DNA of 64,000 bases, taken from contig MKTY01000020.1 in NCBI GenBank assembly GCA_001898485.1, forward strand, positions 186,001 through 250,000. Reading direction: 5' to 3'. The translations under genes were made by a program, and so were the position numbers. Shown here piece by piece: positions 55,727 to 64,000 of this stretch (position 1 is the stretch's first letter; every line of letters begins with the position of its first letter). The notes beneath the pieces were generated by a model. That model worked only from the letters and a program-made list of their open reading frames with translations. It did not search any database and was not told where the DNA came from. Source of the stretch: Sphingobacteriales bacterium 46-32. Lineage in GTDB: Bacteria > Bacteroidota > Bacteroidia > Chitinophagales > Chitinophagaceae.

Positions 55727-57064
55727 TTATTCAGCTTCAAATTTATACGCCTGCTTAAGATCAGGGCATTTTTGTATAGTGAATTTTCCAATATTGGGAT
55801 TAGCTTCTTTCAACCTTTGCCGGAGCGCCAGTAACTGATCCAGTTCCAACGATTGAAATTTTCCCATAAAATATTTTTTACCAACCCGTACATTCTTTTT
55901 CAATTCCGATGGCAGGAAATTAATAAGAAACGGATATTTATAAATTATATCCATTTTGAATTTTGTTTTTTTGTATTCCGGGTCCATCTTATACATGAAT
56001 TCACCGCTATTCAGCTCCGATACATGTTTTACAATAATGTCTGATCCGCTGGTATCTACATTGAAGAAAAACTCTTTTATAGCCGCGATCTGATCTCTAT
56101 TTAATGTATAAGGCTCTGCCGGGTGTTGGATATAATATGACACTTTTTGTACCAGTTGCTCGTAGGTAAACGCGTTCATACTTGCAATATTGGGTAAAAG
56201 TTTGTCATACTGATCATCTTTTACTTCCTGGTAAGCAATAACCGGTACACCCATCATCGCGGCCTCCAGGCCTGTAGTGCAGCTATTGTGTAGTACAACC
56301 TTACTGGCAAGCGCCCATGCCCTTGCACTATATGAGTCGTTAATAACAACATTTGATAGCCCTTTAAAAAAATCATAATAATGGCTGGGATCTTCTGAAG
56401 GGTGAGCTCTGATCACAAATGTTTCATCAGGGAAATCAGCTGCCAGCCTTTTGATGGTATCGTTGAGATTATAATACTGTTTTGCATAGTAGTCAAACTC
56501 TTCAGGGGCCTGGGCGCGATAATTATCACTGATGATTTTTGATTTGTGATTGGGTAAAGAGAGCCGGGAATTGAACAATATATATGAGCGGGGGAATTCT
56601 TCTTTCAACTTCCTGACAAGGTCCTGATAAAGTGGCTTTACCTCATTAATATCAAACCAGGGTGCTCCGCTCACTTTTATCTGTTCCGGAGATATTACGT
56701 CCATATCCCTGATAATAGATGCTCCTTTTTCCCCCCAGGCAAAGAAAAGATCAGCCTGCGTCAAACCTGGTGCATAATGCCTGGTCTTGTACTGATCTTC
56801 AAGCATGATGCCTCCTTCCGTATCCACTATTACAACTTTACAGCCACTTTTCCGAAGCGTTTTAAGGAGGCCATAGTTAGTTTCATCTGCACGTGTGCCA
56901 ATATAAATATTGGGTTTATATCTTTTCAGGCAATAATCCAGCTCATATTTAGGGCCAAGGAACACCTTATGCCCTATAGAAGCCAGCTTTGCTGCCACTA
57001 GAAAAACTCCTTCCAACTCCCGCCTGGTTATTTCTATGGGATAGAATATTCTTTCTGATTTCAT
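55727..57064 (-). CDS. Surface carbohydrate biosynthesis protein
   Basis: 445 residues, soluble, GT-B-like. Its opening (RIFYPIEITRRELEGVFLVAAKLASIGHKVFLG) and VVIVDTEGGIMLED match a family annotated as surface carbohydrate biosynthesis proteins, found next to NeuB-type genes in many bacteria. The block HNSCTTGLEAAMMGVPVIAY near residue 265 looks like a nucleotide-sugar binding site. It may be the glycosyltransferase that uses the CMP-activated nonulosonate made by this cluster. Function inferred from context. Confidence 0.75.
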   Translation of the reverse strand: MKSERIFYPIEITRRELEGVFLVAAKLASIGHKVFLGPKYELDYCLKRYKPNIYIGTRADETNYGLLKTLRKSGCKVVIVDTEGGIMLEDQYKTRHYAPGLTQADLFFAWGEKGASIIRDMDVISPEQIKVSGAPWFDINEVKPLYQDLVRKLKEEFPRSYILFNSRLSLPNHKSKIISDNYRAQAPEEFDYYAKQYYNLNDTIKRLAADFPDETFVIRAHPSEDPSHYYDFFKGLSNVVINDSYSARAWALASKVVLHNSCTTGLEAAMMGVPVIAYQEVKDDQYDKLLPNIASMNAFTYEQLVQKVSYYIQHPAEPYTLNRDQIAAIKEFFFNVDTSGSDIIVKHVSELNSGEFMYKMDPEYKKTKFKMDIIYKYPFLINFLPSELKKNVRVGKKYFMGKFQSLELDQLLALRQRLKEANPNIGKFTIQKCPDLKQAYKFEAE

Positions 57065-57088
57065 CTTGTGATATTTGATGAATACTTA

Positions 57089-58347
<1,259 letters not shown>

Positions 58348-58349
58348 AT

Positions 58350-59402
58350 TTAGGCGTTTAAGTGTTGAGGATATATAATTTCGTCTGCTTCAATATCACT
58401 TACCACAGCTTTACCGACCACCTTATCCCGCTGCTCCCACTTAAAACCATCTCCTGGCGATAACATATGAAGATCTGCTTCTGTGATCACTGTACCGGCT
58501 TTTATGCTTTTATTAGTGGCCAGTGATCTTTCAAGTTTTACTTTTGCGCCGGCCGTTGCCTCTTCAATAAAAATATCCTCAACTCCCATCGACAATTCCA
58601 TGACTCTGATGTCTCGAACCAACCTATTGATACCATCAATGCCAAGTGAGCCCGCCTGATCTGTCCCTTTCATTTTTCGATCAAGAGTGATATGCTTTTC
58701 AATGACCCGGGCACCCATAGCTACAGCAGCTACTGGCGCTGAAATGCCGATTGTATGATCAGAATAGCCAATAGTATATTGCGGATAATTCTTTAACAGG
58801 TAGGTGATAGTCCTCAGGTTGGCATTTTCCGGCTCTGTAGGATACTGAGACACACAATGAAGAATAGAGATATTGTCGTGATAATGTGTTATCGTTTCTA
58901 TTGCTGCATCCAGCTCATTTTTACCAGCCATACCTGTTGAAATGATGATAGGGATTTTTGTCTCAGCCAGCGCTTGTAGTAGTGGAAGGTTGGTGAGGTC
59001 ACGACTCGCCACCTTCAACCTGTCAGGCTGAAACAATTTAAGCATAGACAGGCACCCTTTTGCACAAAGTGTTTCAACGAAATCAAGTCCCAGAGATTTG
59101 GCATGCTTGTATACTTCAAAATGCTGTTCATCATTTAATTCCAAAGCAGCCCGATGTTCACCATAGGTTTTACCAAAAGAATGCGGAGAATCGTACGACC
59201 GGCTCATTTGTGAAGCCGACAATTCTTCTTTAAGATCGCGTTTGGTCAATTTTACCGCATCCATAGGCTGCAGTTTAAGTCCAAACAGCGCTTCCTCTGC
59301 AGGTCTGGCGGCTACTTCTACCAGCAGTTTGGCCAGATCTACCGAACCATTGTGATTTTGTCCGATTTCTCCGATGATATAGGTATGGTTATTATTTCTC
59401 AT
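58350..59402 (-). CDS. neuB: N-acetylneuraminate synthase family protein (NeuB)
   Basis: 350 residues. TIM barrel with YIIGEIGQNHNGSVDLAKLL at the start and IIISTGMAGKNEL and YSDHTIGI in the core, then a C-terminal SAF/antifreeze-like domain from about residue 290 (RSLATNKSIKAGTVI). The family condenses phosphoenolpyruvate with a six-carbon N-acyl sugar (or its phosphate) to form nine-carbon nonulosonic acids. Exact product (sialic, legionaminic or other) cannot be told. Overlaps the cytidylyltransferase gene by 11 bases. Confidence 0.93.
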   Translation of the reverse strand: MRNNNHTYIIGEIGQNHNGSVDLAKLLVEVAARPAEEALFGLKLQPMDAVKLTKRDLKEELSASQMSRSYDSPHSFGKTYGEHRAALELNDEQHFEVYKHAKSLGLDFVETLCAKGCLSMLKLFQPDRLKVASRDLTNLPLLQALAETKIPIIISTGMAGKNELDAAIETITHYHDNISILHCVSQYPTEPENANLRTITYLLKNYPQYTIGYSDHTIGISAPVAAVAMGARVIEKHITLDRKMKGTDQAGSLGIDGINRLVRDIRVMELSMGVEDIFIEEATAGAKVKLERSLATNKSIKAGTVITEADLHMLSPGDGFKWEQRDKVVGKAVVSDIEADEIIYPQHLNA

Positions 59403-60177
59403 TGCTTTGAATATTTATTCGCATTTCGTTTTTAATGTAAGGATTATTCTCCAGATAATGGTAAATGTCTTCCGGATCAATGTTGACTCTGCCCCCCGAA
59501 AGTTTTCTGAACAACGATTCTGCAATGTCAAAGTCGGAAGAGGTATCAATTGTAAGTCTTACACCCGAATAAAATGATTCCCTTTCGGGCAATAAGGGAA
59601 TCCTGAAAATCTGAAAGATATCCGGGTTATTGTAAATAAAATTGGTCACATGCTCATGAAATAAAACATCCGATGTAGATACAGCTACTTTTTTCAATGC
59701 TTCAAAAGACACCCATTCTGCAAAAAAACCACTGTGAGACCTGATAGTTGGCAGCCCGTTGCTAAAAAATGCACTGACATAATCGCTGTGAGGATGCGCC
59801 GCCCCTGTTTCAATCAAACGACTGATGAACTTAACGTCCAGAAAGGGATTATCCGCACATACCCTTACGGCATGCGTAAGTGAATGAGCGGTTGACGCCT
59901 GAATAAACCGATCCAGCACATCTTTTTCACTTCCCCTAAATACATATACCCCTTGTTTATCGCCAATCGCAGCAAGGGCATCGTCCGATTCATTGTTAGA
60001 TGTCGCCAGTATGATCTTATCAGCGGAGAAAACATCTAGTAGTTTTTGCAGTATAAGGTCGAGCAGGGAAAAGTATCCGGCAAATGGTTTTATCATTTTC
60101 TGAGGCAGCCGCGATGAGCCATGGCGGGCCTGGACAACAATTCCCCATTTACTATTCTCTATTCTCCCTTCTGGCAT
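59392..60177 (-). CDS. Cytidylyltransferase, NeuA/SpsF-like
   Basis: 261 residues. Nucleotide motif GIVVQARHGSSRLPQKMIKPFAG, the CMP-sugar synthetase variant of the LAR...S.R.P.K pattern, then RGSEKDVLDRF and VRVCADNPFLD. It should charge the NeuB product with CMP. The SpsF-like branch also appears in spore-coat polysaccharide loci. Overlaps neuB by 11 bases, so the two are translationally coupled. Confidence 0.88.
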   Translation of the reverse strand: MPEGRIENSKWGIVVQARHGSSRLPQKMIKPFAGYFSLLDLILQKLLDVFSADKIILATSNNESDDALAAIGDKQGVYVFRGSEKDVLDRFIQASTAHSLTHAVRVCADNPFLDVKFISRLIETGAAHPHSDYVSAFFSNGLPTIRSHSGFFAEWVSFEALKKVAVSTSDVLFHEHVTNFIYNNPDIFQIFRIPLLPERESFYSGVRLTIDTSSDFDIAESLFRKLSGGRVNIDPEDIYHYLENNPYIKNEMRINIQSNEK

Positions 60178-60188
60178 ATTGTTTATCG

Positions 60189-61052
60189 TTATAAAGAAAG
60201 CACTTTTTGCAGATATTTCCCATAGCCGCTTTTCTCAAGAATTCCTGCAATCTTCAAAAGTTGCGCCTTGTCTATAAACCCATTTCGGTAGGCCACTTCT
60301 TCTATACATCCGATTTTCGTACCCTGTCTTTTTTCGATAACTCGTACAAATTCGCTTGCATCGCTCAGCGAATCAAATGTACCGGTATCGAGCCACGCAG
60401 TTCCTCTGTCAAGTACAGAAACTTTTAAAGAACCTCTTCTGAGGTATTCCCTATTAATATCAGTGATCTCATATTCACCACGACTTGATGGCTTTACTGC
60501 TTTTGCAATAGCGACCACATCATTGTCGTAAAAATAAAGGCCTGGTACAGCATAATCGGACTTCGGGGCAGATGGCTTTTCCTCAATACTTACAGCGTTC
60601 ATCTGTTCATCAAATTCCACCACTCCGTACCGTTCGGGATCTGATACTCGATAGGCAAAAACATATCCACCACTCACATCTGCCAGTTTTTTGAGCTGAC
60701 TGCCCAACCCAACTCCATAAAAGATATTATCACCCAATACTAATGCCACTTTATCTTCGCCAATAAATGATTCCCCAATAATAAACGCCTGTGCAAGCCC
60801 ATTGGGCACCTCCTGTATGGCATATTCAAACCTACACCCCAGCTGACTGCCGTCACCCAACAGCCGTACAAACGATGGATTATCCTCCGGAGTGGTTATT
60901 ACCAGTATTTCGCGGATTCCCGCCATCATTAGCGTTGACAGCGGATAGTAAATCATTGGCTTATCATAAATAGGCATCAATTGCTTTGAAATCGCTTTGG
61001 TAATAGGATAAAGACGTGTACCGGATCCGCCGGCAAGGATGATTCCTTTCAT
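60189..61052 (-). CDS. rmlA: Glucose-1-phosphate thymidylyltransferase
   Basis: 287 residues, typical for RmlA/RfbA. Signature [18 protein letters not shown] followed by [20 protein letters not shown] and LGDNIFYG. It makes dTDP-glucose from glucose 1-phosphate and dTTP. 105 bases downstream of rmlB. rmlC and rmlD are absent from the window. Confidence 0.96.
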   Translation of the reverse strand: MKGIILAGGSGTRLYPITKAISKQLMPIYDKPMIYYPLSTLMMAGIREILVITTPEDNPSFVRLLGDGSQLGCRFEYAIQEVPNGLAQAFIIGESFIGEDKVALVLGDNIFYGVGLGSQLKKLADVSGGYVFAYRVSDPERYGVVEFDEQMNAVSIEEKPSAPKSDYAVPGLYFYDNDVVAIAKAVKPSSRGEYEITDINREYLRRGSLKVSVLDRGTAWLDTGTFDSLSDASEFVRVIEKRQGTKIGCIEEVAYRNGFIDKAQLLKIAGILEKSGYGKYLQKVLSL

Positions 61053-61157
61053 AAAGGTTAGATGTGAGTGGTAAAGGTTAAAATGTATAACGAGTCAATA
61101 CATGTCAATTAGAAAAAGATAAATACACACAAAATACTGCCAGTACTTTCGTTCTTT

Positions 61158-62210
61158 CTAGGACTGATACTGTGTTTCGTAGTACTTCAGGTATTCACCA
61201 CTGGTTACATGCTTCAGCCATTCCTGATTATCAAAATACCAGTCAATAGTCAACTGTAACCCTTCTTCAAAAGAAACAGACGGTTTCCATCCGAGTTCTT
61301 TATTGATCTTCGACGCATCTATCGCATAACGGCGATCATGACCGGGCCGGTCTTTTATGTAGGTTATCAGTTGATCACTGGTGCCGGGTGCATTGTTAAG
61401 TTTTTTATCCATCAACGAACACAGCAATTTAACCAAATCAATATTTTTCCACTCATTGAATCCGCCGATATTATACGTACTGTGATTTTCCCCTTTGTGA
61501 TAAACTAGATCAATGGCGGTAGCATGATCTTTTACAAAAAGCCAGTCCCGCGTATACAAGCCATCACCATACACCGGCAACGGTTTCTTCTGGATAATAT
61601 TATTAATGAAAAGAGGGATCAATTTTTCGGGAAAATGATTGGGGCCATAATTATTAGAGCAGTTGCTGATTACCTGCGGCAACCCGTAGGTGTCTCCGTA
61701 GGCTCTCACAAAATGATCGGACGAAGCTTTAGAGGCACTGTAGGGCGAGTGTGGATCATACCGTGTTTCTTCTGTAAAAAATCCGGTTTCTCCCAATGCC
61801 CCATATACCTCATCGGTCGACACATGGTAAAAGCGTTTGCCCCTATATTGTCCCTGCCATGCTTCTTTCGCTGCATTCAAAAGATTTACTGTGCCTATTA
61901 CATTTGTATACACAAAATCAAGTGGAGAATGAATAGAGCGGTCTACATGAGATTCTGCAGCCAAATGAATAACGCCTGTTGGATTGTACTGCGCAAATAC
62001 CCTTTTTAACCCTGCCTGATCGAGAATATTTACTTTTTCAAACACATAGTTTGGAGACGATTCAATATCGCGCAAATTTTCCAGGTTACCTGCATAAGTA
62101 AGATCATCCAGATTTACAATACTGTAATCTGGGTACTTTATAACAAACAGGCGTACTACATGCGAACCAATAAAACCGGCTCCACCTGTTATTATAATTG
62201 TTTGTTTCAT
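61158..62210 (-). CDS. rmlB: dTDP-glucose 4,6-dehydratase
   Basis: 350 residues. NAD motif IITGGAGFIGSHVVRLF, dehydratase signature VSTDEVYG followed by YSASKAS (YxxxK), and the SNNYGPNHFPEKLIPL block. It converts dTDP-glucose to dTDP-4-keto-6-deoxyglucose, the branch point for rhamnose and for 4-amino-4,6-dideoxy sugars. Lies 20 bases after the SDR epimerase gene. Confidence 0.96.
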   Translation of the reverse strand: MKQTIIITGGAGFIGSHVVRLFVIKYPDYSIVNLDDLTYAGNLENLRDIESSPNYVFEKVNILDQAGLKRVFAQYNPTGVIHLAAESHVDRSIHSPLDFVYTNVIGTVNLLNAAKEAWQGQYRGKRFYHVSTDEVYGALGETGFFTEETRYDPHSPYSASKASSDHFVRAYGDTYGLPQVISNCSNNYGPNHFPEKLIPLFINNIIQKKPLPVYGDGLYTRDWLFVKDHATAIDLVYHKGENHSTYNIGGFNEWKNIDLVKLLCSLMDKKLNNAPGTSDQLITYIKDRPGHDRRYAIDASKINKELGWKPSVSFEEGLQLTIDWYFDNQEWLKHVTSGEYLKYYETQYQS

Positions 62211-62230
62211 CGGGAAAAGGTTATAATAAA

Positions 62231-63199
62231 TTAAACGGTTTTAAAAATATCTGCATGTTGTCTGTACCATGCATAGGTCTTTCGTAATCCCTCCGCAATG
62301 TCTACCAACGGCTGATAGCCTAAGAGAGTACGGGCTTTTTCTATAGACGCCAGACTGTGTTTGACATCGCCTTTGCGTTCGGGGCCAAATACAGGCTCTA
62401 AATCCGTACCGGCTTCTGTTTTCAACTTTTCAAAAAGTTCGATCAGAGATGTTTGATGACCACATGCAATATTGTATACCTGATTTACTGCCGCTGGGTT
62501 GGTTGTCAGCAGTGCAAGAATGTTGGCACTGACTGCATTGTCAACATAAGTAAAATCACGGCTGTGGCTTCCATCACCATTGATATTTGGCGCTTGACCT
62601 GTCATTAGCCCTTGCACAAAGAGAGGGATTACAGCTGCATACGGTCCCTGAGGATTCTGGCGGGGGCCAAAAATATTAAAATACCGCAGGCCAATAGGCT
62701 CGAGATCATACAGACGGGCATACACCTGCGCATATAATTCGTTTACAAATTTTGTAACCGCATAAGGCGATAACGGGTTACCTATAGCATCTTCCACTTT
62801 TGGCAGACCAGGATGGTCCCCATATGTTGATGAGCTGGCTGCATACACCACCCTTTTAATTCCCAGATCTTTTGCGGCAGTAAACAGATGAAGTGTGCCG
62901 GTAATATTAACCTCATTGCTGGTTAACGGATCATTAATTGAGCGAGGTACCGATCCAAGCGCGGCCTGGTGTGAGATAGCATCTATTCCCTCACAGGCAT
63001 TCAGGCAGGCCTTAAAGTCCCTTATATCTCCCAGGATAAACTCAAAACGCTGATCGCTTTCATACTCTTTAAGATTATCCAGAGAGCCAGTAGCCAGATT
63101 ATCCAACACGCGCACCAGGGTAATATCTGTCCTTGCCAGCAAGGCGCCAACAAGATTTGATCCAATAAATCCGGCACCGCCGGTCACCAGTATTTTCAT
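62231..63199 (-). CDS. NAD-dependent nucleotide-sugar 4-epimerase, WbpP-like
   Basis: 322 residues. NAD motif VTGGAGFIGSNLVGAL; AALGSVPRSINDP; catalytic ASSSTYGD and YAVTK; YFNIFGPRQNP; GDGSHSRDFTYVDN. The SVPRSI and SRDFTYV blocks match the WbpP/Gne group of UDP-GlcNAc (or UDP-GlcNAcA) C4 epimerases. It supplies a galacto-configured N-acetyl sugar for the polymer. Second gene in view, 42 bases after the BY-kinase. Confidence 0.88.
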   Translation of the reverse strand: MKILVTGGAGFIGSNLVGALLARTDITLVRVLDNLATGSLDNLKEYESDQRFEFILGDIRDFKACLNACEGIDAISHQAALGSVPRSINDPLTSNEVNITGTLHLFTAAKDLGIKRVVYAASSSTYGDHPGLPKVEDAIGNPLSPYAVTKFVNELYAQVYARLYDLEPIGLRYFNIFGPRQNPQGPYAAVIPLFVQGLMTGQAPNINGDGSHSRDFTYVDNAVSANILALLTTNPAAVNQVYNIACGHQTSLIELFEKLKTEAGTDLEPVFGPERKGDVKHSLASIEKARTLLGYQPLVDIAEGLRKTYAWYRQHADIFKTV

Positions 63200-63241
63200 T
63201 GTGTTATAAACTATTTTCGTTACCGCTATAACTCACCCCGA

Positions 63242-64000
63242 TCACCCTTTCTTTCCAAACCAGTTTAATGGATTAAGTTTCTTAAGAAACCGATCTGCCA
63301 GACCCGATTTCGGAGCAGTCTCGGCTTCATAATAAGATTCCTTTTCTCCATAGGTATAGCCATAACCATAACGACCGTACCCATAATATCCATAACCCGG
63401 CTTGAGTTTTACATCGTTGATTACAACGGAAACACCGGGCAGTTTATTTTCTCTATATACTTCATCAATCAACCCTATCTGTTTTTTGTAGGTATATCCC
63501 TGACGCGCAAGATAAAGAGTGCAGTCTGCATAACGCCCCAGAGCCATAGCATCGCTGACCATCCCAATGGGAGCCGTATCAATTATGATTACGTCAAATT
63601 TCTCTTTAAGGGCTTCAAACAATACATCCACTTTAGGGTTCAGGAGCAATTCTGAAGGATTGGGAGGAATAGGTCCACACGGAAGTACAAAGAGACTATC
63701 TGTCTCGGGTACAGGAAGAATAAGTCCTTCCAGTTCACTCCCACCAGCCAGAAAACTTGTAATCCCTTTTTGCTTTCCCATTTTCAGGCCAGCAAGTACC
63801 CTGGGTTTGCGGATGTCAAATTCCAGGATAATTGTTTTTTTACCCGCCAGGCCCATCACCGCTCCCATATTGGTGCTTACAAATGATTTACCCTCCCCGC
63901 TGAAGGAAGAAGTGACCAGTATAACGATCGGTTTTCTCTTTGTGATAAAAAAATCAAGATTTGACCGAATAGCTCTGAACTGTTCTGCAACCATCGTGCG
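63242..64000 (-). CDS. BY-kinase (Wzc-type tyrosine kinase) C-terminal part, cut by window edge
   Basis: The frame runs off the right end of the window, so only the kinase domain is seen; the ATG at 63994 is internal (EQFRAIRSNL is a conserved mid-protein helix). Walker A TSSFSGEGKSFVSTN, Walker A' IILEFDIRKPR and Walker B VIIIDTAPIG are present. The C-terminus holds a tyrosine cluster (PGYGYYGYGRYGYGYTYG), the autophosphorylation tail that controls polymer length. It should work with the PHP phosphatase at the far end of the operon. Confidence 0.92.
   Translation of the reverse strand, partial: RTMVAEQFRAIRSNLDFFITKRKPIVILVTSSFSGEGKSFVSTNMGAVMGLAGKKTIILEFDIRKPRVLAGLKMGKQKGITSFLAGGSELEGLILPVPETDSLFVLPCGPIPPNPSELLLNPKVDVLFEALKEKFDVIIIDTAPIGMVSDAMALGRYADCTLYLARQGYTYKKQIGLIDEVYRENKLPGVSVVINDVKLKPGYGYYGYGRYGYGYTYGEKESYYEAETAPKSGLADRFLKKLNPLNWFGKKG

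Overview
The window looks like chromosome from a Bacteroidota bacterium, most likely a Chitinophagaceae-type soil or freshwater organism. Supporting signs are a type IX secretion (T9SS) sorting domain, a TonB/OMP-type beta-barrel protein, an 800-residue FtsX/MacB-like permease without its ATPase, DUF4932 and DUF4838 proteins, two-component propeller kinases, candidate promoters of the Bacteroidota type (TTTG then TAnnTTTG), and intergenic repeats built of short purine-rich words. This assignment is inferred from gene content. I see no rRNA, tRNA, transposase, phage gene or CRISPR array.

Region 1 (1-24.5 kb) holds mixed, mostly single-gene units: exported hydrolases (S41 peptidase, beta-lactamase-fold hydrolase with TPR, DUF4932 putative metalloprotease), a zinc alcohol dehydrogenase, an exported intradiol-dioxygenase-like lipoprotein with a DoxX partner, an outer-membrane barrel, a degenerate orphan kinase-like protein, an ABC permease, a divergent AraC/PIG-L pair, WG-repeat and TPR proteins, a LamG/T9SS surface protein, a BNR-repeat protein and an FBH1-like UvrD helicase. 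Many gene ends carry inverted repeats that look like bidirectional terminators.

Region 2 (24.5-32.5 kb) is signal transduction: a propeller hybrid-type sensor kinase, a small XRE regulator, and a three-gene CHASE3-kinase / Rcp1-type receiver / receiver-PAS-PAS-kinase operon closed by a strong hairpin.

Region 3 (32.5-39.1 kb) is a carotenoid operon on the minus strand: ECF sigma factor, crtI, crtB, idi, crtZ, crtY. Upstream lies a MerR-type regulator carrying the W-x9-EH and E-x-H-x-x-G signatures of CarH/LitR adenosylcobalamin photoreceptors. The set predicts light-controlled synthesis of a zeaxanthin-type pigment. The residue that follows the conserved Trp, usually His in the best-studied CarH, is Gln here.

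Region 4 (39.2-64 kb) is one large exopolysaccharide/capsule locus transcribed leftwards. It runs from a tyrosine-rich BY-kinase (cut by the window edge) through nucleotide-sugar enzymes (SDR epimerase, RmlB, RmlA), a nonulosonate module (cytidylyltransferase, NeuB, KdsC-like phosphatase, surface carbohydrate protein), a methyltransferase, a Wzx flippase, a DUF4838 protein, glycosyltransferases, a Wzy candidate, an AsnB-like amidotransferase, a formyltransferase, a NeuD/PglD-like acyltransferase, a LegC-type aminotransferase, the initiating phosphoglycosyltransferase and a PHP-type tyrosine phosphatase. The set predicts a polymer containing a nonulosonic acid and an N-acylated or N-formylated 4-amino sugar. 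The interior of the locus looks more AT-rich than its flanks by eye, as is usual for exchangeable polysaccharide genes.
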